Shown piece by piece: positions 23,638 through 35,458 of a stretch of DNA of 64,000 nt. Source of the stretch: Polytrichum commune (Eukaryota > Streptophyta > Polytrichopsida > Polytrichales > Polytrichaceae); assembly GCA_950295325.1 (NCBI GenBank), contig OX485805.1, positions 50,616,758 to 50,680,757 on the forward strand, given 5' to 3'. The position numbers and the translations under genes are program-made. Within the stretch, counting starts at the first letter, position 1; each line of letters opens with the position of its first letter. The notes beneath the pieces were generated by a model that saw only the letters and a program-made list of their open reading frames with translations, made no database searches and was not told the DNA's origin.

Positions 23638-26370
23638 ATGGTCGGCAGCTCGGGGGAAGCAGCAGTTATGCAGTTCGAGCAGCAGCAGCAGCAGCAGGGC
23701 GGTAAGGCATTTAGTTTCAAAAGTGTATTTAGACTGACCTCCTAGAGTGTTCATAAATTGGATCATCCTGATGAATTTCGCCCTGATAATCTGTTGACTG
23801 TGATTCTCAGGGGAAACATGGCGTCCAGGAAAGTAGACTGCAAATAAACTAACTACTGGCCAGTGAATAAGTGGAGTGTGCAGTTAGTACTGTTGAACTA
23901 CAAATTGACCGCACATTGATTTTATGTAGTCTAAAATTATTGTGTGACCTGATCCTGTGAAGAGCTGCGGATTATTAAACGTCATGTTTATTTCAACCCG
24001 CCGCTATTAGTGAAGCGGTGAAGATTAATGCACTTCACTTTTTAAACCCCCTGAACCAATTTTTATTTCCATCGACTTATGCCAGTTGGCTTGACGCACC
24101 TGGAATCTACAGCAAACACAATGCCGTACACCATATTCATCAGGACTAATTCATGTAGTCCATATATCTCAAAAGAAGATAAATTATTTTCGGGAGATAA
24201 AAGTTGTGATCATCTTCTATGGTAAACAGAAAGAGGTATTTCCGGGCTTTTTGGATGAAAATGGCTGAGCTCGCAACATGACGATTCCTGTGTTCATTTT
24301 TTTAAGGGGATTTTGTGATTTTGTTTTTGTCGCAGGCTCCTCCACCGACCTGGCCAAACTGCAGGTTCAGATTCAGAAACGGTCGTCGGAAAATTACTGT
24401 AACTCGGCGAGCATGGAGTCAGGGTCGACGTCGGCGGAAGAAACCACCACATCCTCAACAGTGGTCCCAGCCGCTGGTTCGTGCGAGGCATCCATGTGGG
24501 AGGGATGGACATCGACACATGATGATGATGAAATACCCACGACCTCCTCCTCCGTCTCCAACTGCGTCACCACCACCACCAACATGGTCACCTTGCTCAC
24601 GGCCTGCAACAACGGCATCCCCGACCTCACCAACATGACGAGCTCCTCCTCCGGGTCCACCTCCTGCGCACCAGCTCGCGTTACCAACAACAATAATTTC
24701 CACCAAACCGACATGATCTCCAACTGGCTCTCCAATTTCCAAGTCGACCAACCGTCGGGCCAGCCTATTGGTAATTTCATGGAGCATCATCTCGTAACCG
24801 ATAATATTCATCTCGACCACCAAACAACCCTCTTCGCCAAATCTGCACAATCTTCTTCAGGGTATAAGCTGAGCAACCAGAACCAGTTTAACTCCTCGAC
24901 GTCGTCATGTGATACTGACCATAATCATCTCTATGGAAAACCTCGCCCTCTTCAGCTGCTTCGAAGCTTGGGACCCGAATCTCCCATTTCGCCACTAGCG
25001 CTTCACAATGGCTTACCCCACCCTTTCGGTGACTGCTGGGACGCAGGCAGCCAGCCGAGCTCACCTTGGCCTCCTGCTCATGTGGAAGGAACCCTGAAAT
25101 CTCTTGGTGCCACCACATTGCAGTTGCTGCAAGGCGGCCCAGCTGTACAGACACAGACACAGACACAGACACAGGCACAGACACATCACAACACCCACAT
25201 GAACATGATGAGCGGTAGTAGTAACAGCAGCGAGGCAGAGCAATTGCAGGCTGCGAAGCGGCAGCTGTTTCGGCCGGATATTGTGAATTCGAGTCACCTT
25301 CTGGGGAGTGGTAACCATCATGTGTACAGCTATTACCCTAACCACCATCATGACCAAAGTCATCAGAGCAATGGTAGGATGAATATGGTGCCGGATCACT
25401 CCCCGGACGCTATCAACATCCTTGAAGCAGCTGGGTCATCGGTGACGAGGAATCATGTTAATGTTACTGGAGTGCCGAACCATACCGAATTTTTTGCAGG
25501 TCCTTATGGAACCTTTGTGTCGGGTAGTTCTGGATCCGGCGGGTGGCCGGATCATCAGTCTTACTCAAACCTTCTCATTCACGGCGGAGGCGGTGGTGGC
25601 GGCAATATTGGAGCTGTGAGGCCGCCGAAAGCCGCGACAGAGATGAGTTTATCGAGAAGGCTTGGGCAAGAGATGAATTTCATGAGGCGAGATCATCAGG
25701 ACCGAACTTCGACTTCCGGTAGCCCGATTTCGAGTGCCTGCGTTACTGACTGCCAAAGTGCGGATCAGCATCATGGTGGTCGACATGCAGGGGTTAAGCA
25801 TCATCGACTGGAAACTTTCGAAGCTCTTAGTGGTCATCATCCCGAAGATGCCCGCAGCCCACCTCCGAAGCGTCCAAACCTCACGGTACTAATTTCATTT
25901 CCCTTTAGCCTAGTTACATGTGATTTATTCTAAAATATTCCTAATGCTGGCCCTTTTTATGAATATTGAATAATTAATTCGTGGTTTCACAAAGAGCCAG
26001 AGCAACATGCTAAGAAAGAGAGAATACATCTAGAGAAACCTATGATTGATGTATACCAATCGTGTCTGAAATATCAGACAAGGTTGACTCTGCTCTCAAA
26101 TGTCGATACTTGTCTCTAGAATTTCATCAGAAGAAACTTTTCTAAAGCAGGTCACCATGATCCTCTTTGTTATTATTTCACTAAATTGAGCCAGAGCAAC
26201 GTCCTTAGATAGAAAGTGGGGATTAATCAATTGAGAGGAACTCATTGATACCATTTGTGTCTCAATCAGAAACTTGGGTTTACTGTCCAACTGGAAAACG
26301 ATGATGTGTTTAAAATTAATTAGCAGAGACATCTTTTCTAAAGCAGATCACCATCCTCTTTGTTGTGATC

Positions 26371-26405
<35 letters not shown>

Positions 26406-28801
26406 CCCATTGATACCATCTGTGTCTGAATTAGAAAAGGTTTACTCTCTCAAGCAGCTATCGATAATGTTATTAATTAGAAATAATCAGATACAACTAA
26501 TTTTCTAAGGCAGGTCACCATCCTCTTTGTTGTTAATTCACAAAGAGTCAGAGCAACATGCTTACAAAGGAGAAGGCATTAAGATGACTCCATTGATACC
26601 AGTTGTGCCTGATTCCTTTAACGAAATTGTTTCCTCTCTCAAGCATCGATGAACTAGTCAGTCTTAAGCAATTTTTTGAAAGCAGGGTCAGAATCCAGAC
26701 CCCCACCCAGGTAATTACTACACTTCGTTCTCAGAAAAATTATAATCATTTACTTAAAATTTTCATCTTAGGAATGCCTAATAATACTGCCATAGCAGAT
26801 TCAATAGTACCAGTTGTGACGAGAGTAGGTCCTCATCAGGTCCTAATTATAATTGATGGAAAAATGTTCAGGTTGATGCTCCACCTCCATTTTGGTCGAG
26901 AAGCCCCATGCCACGTAAGATGCAGGAGCCCATGAGGTCAATTGCAACCGGCTACGCACCGTCATCCACTATGAGCCAGCTTATGATATCCTCCCAAGCT
27001 ATGGAATGCATCGCAGTGGGGCCTGCATTAAACACAAATGGAAAACCTCGAGCGCGTCGTGGCTCTGCCACGGATCCCCAAAGCGTGTATGCTAGGGTAA
27101 ACATCATGATTCTCAAACCCTCTTAATTTAATAATTGATCTCTTCAAGAACATTGATTTGAAACATTGATTCATGAAAGTTTACCTAAAAATCAGTGACC
27201 CACACATGCATATATGGTTGTTCATGTACTGATACTTCTAGGTTTCACATTATGATTATTGCAGCATAGGAGAGAAAAGATCAATGAGCGGTTGAAAACT
27301 TTACAGCACTTGGTGCCAAACGGAGCAAAGGTCAGTAATTCAGCCTCTGAGTACATCATCATCTGTAGTAAGGTATGCAGGTGTATTCAGTTACTTTTCT
27401 TAATCAGACCCGGCTATAATTGATTGGTGTATGACTAGGGGAGAATTTTAAAATCGATGCCCTAAAGACACATGTTTAAAAGAGATTCGACTACATCTTC
27501 AAATTTGACGTACGACTCCACACTCAATAGTGAACACAATTGGAAGGACTTATGTATTTGGGCAAGAATTCAACAAACATGCACATCTTCCAATACCCAT
27601 AAGTACATCGGGGACATTTATGTTTCAATCTGATTTTTGCTGATGTTTCAATATTGTAGATTTTACTATTGCAACACAAGTTTCATTTTGTAGGTTTGAT
27701 CAGTAGAAGCTGGAGAGCATGAAAAAAAGAACCGAATGACACCCACATATTACCTTACTACTGATCAATGGACCTGAAATTTCTACTTGCTTGATTTGTG
27801 TGAGATGCATTTCTTCATTTTACATCAGTGAAGATAACTGCAAGTGCATTTCTAGTACTTAACATGGGTCTCTCTCTCTCTCTCTCCTGGTTGATGATAT
27901 TGCAGGTGGACATAGTGACCATGCTTGAGGAGGCCTACAATTATGTCAAGTTTTTGCAACAGCAAATCAAGGTATGATATTATGCTTGCTTACGTAGTTT
28001 GTCCTAATTTGTGCAATAATATGAAGTTTTGTAAGCCGGTGAGAGTGGAATCTTTCCATGTCATGTATTATTCGAATGCAACAATCCTGCAACTCTAGAG
28101 GATTGTAACATGCAGATAATACATTCATGATGCCTCCAAGGTATCAAATGTTCATAAAAAAGCAACGAATGTTCTTTCTTTGGGGATGCATCCAACTATA
28201 CACAAGCTACTTGTAATTTTTGTGATGGGATTACATGGAGACTTAGACCAACTAGAAAATGAAGCAACACTATATAATTCACGACGGTGGCAACACCAGA
28301 GCTGTCTTTCCTTCTTTCTTTAGACTTACACGAGCTACATAAAGAGGTCCTCTCTTGGCGGGAGGGTATTCTAGACCCCCCACCTTAAGTCATCAGCCGG
28401 GGGCCTATTCGGGACAGAGATTCTTATATGTTTCAAAAATAGATATGTGCCAGTCCCCATATAGAAAATGTCACTTTCATCTCAAGGAAAACAGTGCTCC
28501 AATATGAGTTTGATGCTCGTAGAAGGTTGCTAAGACTTGGTGTAAATTTTTAAATTATCATAAATTTGAAACAACCTTGCAAAAAGAGTGGCACAAACCA
28601 CCCAACCATGAGCTATGGGGAGGAGCCTTGAGAGCGAGCAACTTAAGCAGATGATGTCCCATGAATTAACCCTTTAATTTTGGTGTGCAGTTGTTGAAGT
28701 CAGATGACCACTACATGCTTGCAACTCCAGACCATTACAATGGAATCGAACTTGGACTCTTACCCATGCAGCAGATGCAAGGGCTGGAGTCGAATGCATA
28801 G
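23638..28801 (+). CDS. RSL: RSL-type bHLH transcription factor (subfamily VIIIc)
   Basis: Six coding exons are placed at 23638-23701, 24336-25885, 26872-27096, 27265-27330, 27906-27971 and 28691-28801. All junctions are GT/AG and in phase, giving about 693 residues. The N-terminal 538 residues are low-complexity (Gln, Ser, Thr, His and Gly runs) with no known fold. The conserved part begins KPRARRGSATDPQ near residue 596, followed by basic region, helix 1 and loop (HRREKINERLKTLQ, LVPNGAK) and helix 2 (VDIVTMLEEA). Introns inside the bHLH fall at positions usual for plant bHLH genes. Basic-region position 9 is Ala612 rather than Glu, as in other RSL proteins. The tail LLKSDDHYMLATPDHYNGIE resembles class II RSLs (AtRSL2/RSL4), but class is uncertain. 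Known RSLs are nuclear regulators of root hair and rhizoid growth. An unspliced alternative start at 24278 would replace the first 21 residues. Confidence 0.85.
25985..26840 (+). repeat. Diverged tandem array in the RSL intron
   Basis: About five imperfect units of 165-200 bp lie in the intron between exons 2 and 3. Landmarks recur in order: CAAAGAGCCAGAGCAACATG, then CATTGATACCATTTGTGTCT, then CTCTCAAGCATCGAT, then AAAGCAGGTCACCATCCTC. The third unit has expanded into a GA run at 26374-26402. The last unit ends close to the acceptor at 26871. Confidence 0.75.
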
Positions 28802-30169
28802 AAAGGGGTCTCGCGGATCATCGCAATAAGCTAATTCAAACTCAGCCCATTTTGAACAGGGCAAAGTTTTAGCACCATCGGCAGCAGCCCCTTTAAACAA
28901 AGAGAAATTCTTCATGACAACCTGCACTGGGTAGCCTTGAAAACTCAAATTACCCTTCTGCCCGGTGTTGATAGCTTCAGCTGGTGCCTCATCATCAAAT
29001 TCTTAAATTCCTCAGGCCACTCATAATATTAGATAGATTGATGAAGAAGAGCTGAAGGCATCAAAACTGAGATTGAGCAGTCTCTGTATAGATCATCACC
29101 ATTCATTACACGTTTGTCGGGGCACAACTCACCTTGCAGACAATAATTTCAGACTTTACCCCCCCAAAAAAAGCCCACGAAACATCATGTACTCCTACGC
29201 CCTGCTCATATATGAGGTAACCACCATAACAGTATCAAGAAAATATTGAACGGTGTCTAACCAGTTGCAGTCACAATTCAGAAGTTTTTTTATAATACTA
29301 GGAGATGCTGATACTTCAAATTGACACTCGATGGATCAAGAAGATTCAGTTAAGAAATAGTCACTTCTATTCTCTTCCATGCATCTCTTCGAATAACAGT
29401 TCTCCAATGATGATGATGGATATTGTGTAATATACTTTAAAATACCGATGACATGAATGAATCCGGTGTTGATTTTAACTATACAGCAACTATTTCCATT
29501 GTTCCACTGCCCCCAACCAAGTTTTGAGATTTCTTGTTGGCACGCTTCATTCCCAGCGTACCTTCAGAAGTTTTCCTTCATTTTCTCAGGAGTATCTAAG
29601 TATCATCAACATTGAATTTGTGACCGTGCATTGAGGTTAATAGAGTTGTTTACATTTGAGGATGGATTACTTGATGTAGCCTGCTGTGATGATGTAAGGT
29701 TAATGTGAACCTGTGATTGCAATTTTATTTTTATTTCAAAAAGAAAAATCTTTCTAACTGAGAGATAGAAAGAAGAAATCAGTCAGTTTCTTGAATTAGT
29801 CACCACCTCTAAAACGGGCACCGCCATCAGCGAGTTGCTGATCCATGAAAACATACTCAGAATCCTTTGTAAAATGTGCTAGAGTATCTATCAAATGCAC
29901 TTGTACATTCCACTAGGGTAGGAACTTGTAGGGCCTAATTAAACTGGAATTGCTGAGGCTCAGGTGGCACTTGAGATCAAAAACGCACCTTACAATGTAA
30001 GGCTACTTCGGGGGCGCTAAGTTGGCTATTAACTTGGGTCCTGTGAAAAAAAATTATTTTTCACAACATACTTGGTGTCAATGTTGCAGGGGGGTAAGGT
30101 TACCATCGTAATGTGGTTGCTATGCCACATTCTCTTCTTGGGGTAGCTTACATTTTCGATAGAAATCGT
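28802..30169. other. Convergent intergenic space (3' UTRs of both host genes)
   Basis: The RSL gene ends from the left and the glucanase gene from the right, so both 3' UTRs lie here. An A/T-rich stretch at 29720-29745 read on the minus strand contains AATAAA-like signals that would suit the glucanase. No other gene or repeat was seen. Confidence 0.5.
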
Positions 30170-33100
30170 TCAAATAGGAGCTGACTGTGTATAAGCCCAA
30201 CACAGCATTGTCCATGTCGACGCAGCTGCTATGAGAAAAGAAGCCGCATGCACACTGTGTACTTTATGACCACTCCTTGAGGTGTGTGATTGTGCTGGTG
30301 TCACAATAATTGGATTGCTGTACAAAACACAAATTCTACATAAGAAAACTTTGTGATGTCGTTAAAAAGGTTTAAACTTACAGTGCTACTAAAGTACGTG
30401 GGTCTTCAACGGACACTTTTCTCTCTGCACCCATTTCTCAAAGGATATTATAAAACACGCAATTAGTGCAACGTGATTAGAAAATCCAAATTGTTTCTGT
30501 ACCCACTTTCCTCATAATTTTAAAGAGCTCGTCTGAATATCCTATTCATTGTCAAAGTGAAGACTCTCCGAGTTATTATTTTATCATACAGGTCCCCCCC
30601 ACCCCCAATTATGTTGATTATTATGTCCAGTAAGGTTATTAAAATTTGAGCACGCAGTTCACCTCTTTGCAACACGTGTCTTTGAGTGTCTGTTCTTAGA
30701 TCCAAACCCAACAATTCACCACTCAAATACGGGGGGCCCGTTCAAGGTGAGGCACCGAATTGGGCACATCTACATTATAGTTGTGGTCTAATTATGAAGA
30801 AGAACTCTCAAATCCCTCAACTCATAGATTTTGCAAATTAGAATGCCAACTGATGGGTTTATCTTACCTGGGTCCATAGATGCAATCGCCGTAACCTGAA
30901 GAATCATCACCACACATAGCTACAATCAGCAGGCTAGCAAAGTCGATTATGGCAAGAAGTGATCCGCATGCTAAAAAATGAACGGAAGGATTATAAATTC
31001 ATAAATTCCCAGAAGAGAACGATTGAATACTTCGATTGAATACGTCTACCTACAGGAAAAACGTTTGGATTCTATTATTCAACATCTTCAGTCCTAAAAG
31101 GACATTCGATCACGTGTTATTTTTCTTATTTTCCGGACCGACTTACCTCTGAAACTGAAAATCTCAAGGAAAAGATAGATAGATATTCCAGTTACTGTAT
31201 TCACTAGCATGATAGCAGTTGGCAAGGTAGAGTAGTAAGCTTACTCGGGTCGATTGTAGTGATGGTGGCGAGTCCGTCGAAATCACAGGTGGCTGCATTC
31301 TCCAGGTTTTTCTGGTAATAGCTGTTCATAGCATACGACGCATGAGCTGTTACAGAGTTTGGCATCCAGCAGCTCTGCCCTGCCTGAATTGCACTGCAGT
31401 CTGCTTGCCCACATGCATAATCCAGAGCTAACTGCAACTCGCTGTCACTTGCCCCCTAATTTACAACACACCCACCTCAATCTTAAGATATTAAGATGAT
31501 TCAGCACCAAAATCTGTACAGTACCGCCAATTCTCCTACTGTACTGGAGAAGCCAACGGTACTTGAGCTATGATGTTTTGTGGATCAAAGTGTTACATAG
31601 CTCAAGCGTTGGCAACTCCAGTAGGAGATTTGACCTATGTGACACTTGATCGCTATTTTCTAAGTGCCAAATTCAATCCGAATATGCCCGCTATGATCAA
31701 ATTGTTTATTCAGAATTGATGCCAGTTTGCTAAGAACCAAATGTCAATCTTGAGTTTGATCACCCTCTGAAGATCATTGCATGAGGGAGAATCATGGCGA
31801 CATTCCTTCAAATTCTTCAAAATTCATACAAGAGGCTATATCTTAGACAGGTCATCCTCACCTTTTTACTGTTTTCTGAGTACCAGATTCAATCAGAACA
31901 AGCCACGTTCGAATTGTTAAGAACCACATGTTCATTCAGATATGATGCCAGATTTCCAAACATTAAATGTGAATCTGACGGCATGCCACTATATTGAGGA
32001 TCGCGAGTCTAAGAATCATGGCAGTTTTGCTTTGTAAGTAGTAATTTTATGGCCACACACATACCTGCTTCGCAACACACCAAGTCTTGTACACCGCCGT
32101 CCCATTAAAGCCACTGATATCCGGAACACCTTGCCCCACCAAATCCACAGCATACTTGGGAGTCTGATCCGCATTAAACAACCCCCAGCTCCGCTCTGAA
32201 ACTGGCCCCACATTCTTATCCTCATCGAAAAGCCCATTTAAATAAGTGTTAATTACACTGGAAGGCTTGGCAGGAGTGCCAACATTAGTCAAAACACGCT
32301 TCACAAGGTTACCATTATAAACCTGTGCATTGCTCACCGAAGCCCCAACCTCATTCGGATCACCTTGAGTCGGCCATCCGGTAGATGTCACCACAACCGG
32401 AAGCTCGGAGTGGTTCAATGCGGCTATGGCATAAAACACCGAATCCACAACGGCATCGAAAAGATTAAAATACCGAAGCCCCGATGTGGAATCCATGACC
32501 CCGGGGTTAGGTCGAAAGAGTGCGTAATCTAGGGTTAGGGATTGGGAATTCTGTTGAAAGATGTGGAAAGCGTTTACATTGAGCATGAAGAATGAGTTTG
32601 TTCTAGACAGAAACTGTAGCAGGGGTAAGATCACAGGCACTACGAAGGTGGAGTTGAAGGCCCCATTTGAGGGGGGAAATGTGGACATCAGAAGATCTGT
32701 GCTGCAAGGGGATGAGACTTTGATTTTTGAGTCGAGGAGGTTGGCTGTGAGTGCAGCATGGATGTTGGTCATGGCGGGCACGAGTACTGGCCATAGGGTT
32801 ATGTCTTTGGTGAGAGTTTCGGACCCCACGGCTATGGCGGTGATGTTGGCCATTGCGGCCATGGCTGGGAGGATGGTAGATGTTACCCATTGCGTTGCGG
32901 CTGCGGGGCTTTCTCCCAGGGTTAGGAGCAGTTCATTTGGAACTCCTACTGCGACAGAAATGTTGTCCGAGGTGGACGACGAAAATGCTTGCAAGATTGT
33001 GGGGTTGGTGTCGTAGATCCGCACTTGTGTGATTCCCAGCTTCTGTAGCAGTTGCACTGCTTTTTGCGGCGTTGGTAGGTTGTCTCCGTTGGTGCCATAG

Positions 33101-33864
33101 TCCATTCCCACAAATGCAGCACCTGCAACAAGTGATGTGCAGTCCACATGCTTTTCTCAAGATGCCTCCATGAGCAGCTCTCATCAACCCTCTTACTCAA
33201 AATCATTCTCCACAACTTACGACGCAAAAGTTGATCCATGTGGGTTAAGGACACATCAAAAAGTAAGAGCAAGGCGAGCAAGGCTGATCCTCTCCGAATT
33301 CAATCCCACCAATGCAACAAAGTAAGTGCGCTCAACATGGTTTCCTGAAGATAATCCAACTCTCATCACCACTCACATCAAAAATTATTCTCCACAACTT
33401 GTACACAAAACTGACCAAGAATTTGCAGGGGTTAGCTAGTGTGTCAGAGTGGACAATATTGATCCATGCAAGGTAACTTGGATACGCATGACTGCTGATC
33501 AAACCGAAAACTTGATGACGAGCAAGCTCATCTTCAAGGCTCAAATATATCAATTTTCTCTCTCTAAGTAAGAGATTGATCTTACCCGAACTTAATTAAA
33601 GAGGGACACTTGTTGATTTAATTTTTGTCATCTTATAATTCGTGGTGACACGCATCATCTGGTGATTACAAGCGATGTAAATTTCACGGGGGATGGATCG
33701 GAGTGGGTGAATGACGGCATTGCAACATCATTACACATACCTGCAGTGTCGGCGATGGAGGTTATCCATGACAACACGGACACAAGTATAATACTAGTAG
33801 TCCACATTAATTTGCAGCAACAGCGGAGGGTAGCTGCTGCTGCCGCCTTCTTGACCTGCACCAT
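30170..33864 (-). CDS. GPI-anchored GH17 beta-1,3-glucanase-like protein with X8/CBM43 domain
   Basis: Minus-strand exons are 33864-33741, 33122-32065, 31455-31245, 30895-30868 and 30317-30170. All junctions are GT/AG and phase-consistent, giving about 522 residues. Residues 1-41 form a signal peptide with core LMWTTSIILVSVLSWITS. The GH17 domain follows (FVGMDYGTNGDNLPTP, then VRIYDTNP). The acid/base glutamate is kept (VGSE, Glu143), but the nucleophile site reads VVVTSTGWPT with Ser288 in place of Glu. The X8 domain begins WCVAKQ and has six cysteines, ending YGDCIYGP. The last exon encodes an Ser/His-rich linker and hydrophobic tail HAASFLIAAASTWTMLCWAY, a typical GPI-attachment signal. 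Relatives degrade or bind callose at the wall, plasma membrane and plasmodesmata. This one may bind without cutting. The 28-nt fourth exon is short but restores the last X8 cysteine in frame. Confidence 0.87.
31530..31630. repeat. Foldback sequence inside a glucanase intron
   Basis: ATTCTCCTACTGTACTGGAG with GCCAACGGTACTTGAGCTAT is mirrored by ATAGCTCAAGCGTTGGCAAC and TCCAGTAGGAGAT. The arms are about 35-40 bp around a 24-bp loop. It lies in the intron between the catalytic exon and the X8 exon and would form a hairpin in the pre-mRNA. Confidence 0.65.
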
Positions 33865-33964
33865 GTATCAACTACTACGGCCACCTCAACATATGATAGT
33901 TAATGGCACAATATATAATAGCTCCAAGTGTACCCTGAAACCCAACTGTTTCACCTTCGCCTCC

Positions 33965-34460
33965 CGCCAGTTGTCACTCCAACCGCATGTCAACGGAATC
34001 AACTCTCATAATTCTCTCACGATTCCTAACTCGGAGGAGCTGTCGAATGAACGCGCAGTTGCTGCAACAAGCCGACAACTTCTCCTCTCCTGCCGCAAAT
34101 TCCCAGCGCCCAGAATCACAATCTTTAGAAAACACAACTGTGACTGCTCTACGTGTTTAAGTTGTAATCCCCTGCATACATACTAGAATTTATAGAAATC
34201 ATCGGGTCTTGATCACTCCAACCGGAAGCAAATGCATGTCAACTCTCGTCATAATGTTCCTACTTGAGTGGAGCTTTCGATTGAACCCACAGTTGCTGCA
34301 ACAAGCCGATCGACAACTTCTCCAGCTGGCACAAATTCTCAGGGCCCCTGGAGAAATTCAGAACCACAATCTTTGCCAAATCGGGAGAAAAACACAGTGA
34401 CTAAGTTGTTGTCATAATCCCCAATATACACAGCTAGAACGAGGAGAAATCATCAGGTCT
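33965..34460 (-). repeat. Tandem duplication (about 250 bp x2) upstream of the glucanase
   Basis: Two neighbouring copies share the ordered blocks CACTCCAACCG, CATGTCAAC, CAGTTGCTGCAACAAGCCGA, CAACTTCTCC and AATCATCRGGTCTTGATCAC. The last block recurs at about 34197 and 34447, giving a 250-bp period. The pair lies 100-600 bp before the start codon, so it is in the promoter or leader. Confidence 0.75.
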
Positions 34461-35277
34461 TGATCACAGCAGCAATTACACCAGCCTACTCATGCAATAA
34501 TATTATATATAGATACGTATACACATCTGCTGCCGAAGGAAGAACTCTGAACTTCAAGTCATATGAGCAAGGAGAAGTAACTGAATCATGGGGAGGGATC
34601 ACCCTGGACTAACATCAACTTAGACAGCTACAGTACAAAAACCTTCGCAGTGATCTTCACCTTGATTTGGTGGAGCTGCTAGTTCAAAGACACTCTAGTA
34701 ATAAGTCCAACCACTTCAAGACATGAGATTTCTCCATGCAATAGTGATCATTCAAGAATTACATCTATGTGAGTTGTTATAATGAGCTCCGAAACCTCCG
34801 AAGAAGATGACTCCGAGTCTCAGACGACCATTGGAGTCTCAGACATTAATAACTATAATTACGTCTGAATTGCTGTATGTGTATGATTGTAGAAATGATG
34901 GTAGGCTATATATATGATCCTACTCGATGATCCCTCACGTGGGAGATGGTGAGGATCGACAGAGACGCCAATTGAGTAAGTAATTAGATCTACTTCCTTA
35001 CGTAGCTCATGACTGATCCGACAGCCAGACAAACAAACAAAGTTACAGGATTTGATGAGCCCTGCAGGCGGCGCTGACCCTCTCTATCCCTAGCTAGCAT
35101 CTTACCCCCCCCTCCATTCATTAAAGTCGTGGTTGCCACTAATTGCCTCTTGATTATGGTGGCTAATCTGCTTGATTATGGTGTCCTTCTCTCATCAATG
35201 CTCTAACTCCACACACACATGTGGAGTGATGAGTACAGTTTCTTCGTAATTTGTTGCATGGGCACTAGCTAGCTATA
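34461..35277. other. Upstream region of the glucanase
   Basis: Read on the minus strand, TATATATAATA-like sequence near 34500-34513 and another TATA-rich stretch near 34905-34918 could be core promoter elements. No gene is supported. Confidence 0.3.
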
Positions 35278-35437
35278 TAGTAGGAAAGGTGGGTCTCCAT
35301 GTATATGGCACGCCAATCTAACATGAAGTGTCCAAAATGACACCAACCCGGTGTCATCCAGAATGACACCAGCCCGGTGCCATTTTGAACACTTCGTGTT
35401 AGATCAGCCTGCCATGTAGACCCACCTTTTCCTACTA
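35278..35437. repeat. Foldback (palindromic) element, 160 bp
   Basis: The left arm TAGTAGGAAAGGTGGGTCTC and the right arm AGACCCACCTTTTCCTACTA are inverted copies, continuing through TGGCACGCCAATCTAACATG and CACCAACCCGGTGTCAT to the centre. Nearly the whole element can form one hairpin. It is immediately followed by two TTTAGGG units. Confidence 0.78.
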
Positions 35438-35444
35438 GTGGGGG

Positions 35445-35458
35445 TTTAGGGTTTAGGG
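35445..35458 (+). repeat. Interstitial (TTTAGGG)2
   Basis: Two telomere-type units lie 7 bp after the foldback element. This is short enough to be chance on its own, but it is the second such tract next to a repeat element in this window. Confidence 0.7.

Noticed and set aside
24278..24335. Start codon at 24278 for the RSL gene
   Set aside because: The first 19 residues would be encoded by a T-rich stretch ending CGCAG, which looks like the end of an intron. A separate upstream exon with ATG at 23638 joins in phase. Kept only as an alternative.
24394..25399. Several minus-strand frames of 98-131 codons
   Set aside because: They are antisense shadows of the large RSL exon, caused by its biased composition.
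26686..26839. Two possible micro-exons (26686-26710 and 26772-26839) in the RSL gene that would keep reading phase
   Set aside because: They lie inside the tandem array, their acceptors are part of the repeated unit, and using both would leave a 32-nt intron before 26872, too short for plants. The direct junction 25885 to 26872 is simpler and in phase.
32561..33016. 151-codon open frame on the plus strand
   Set aside because: It is antisense to the GH17 catalytic exon and has no independent protein motif.
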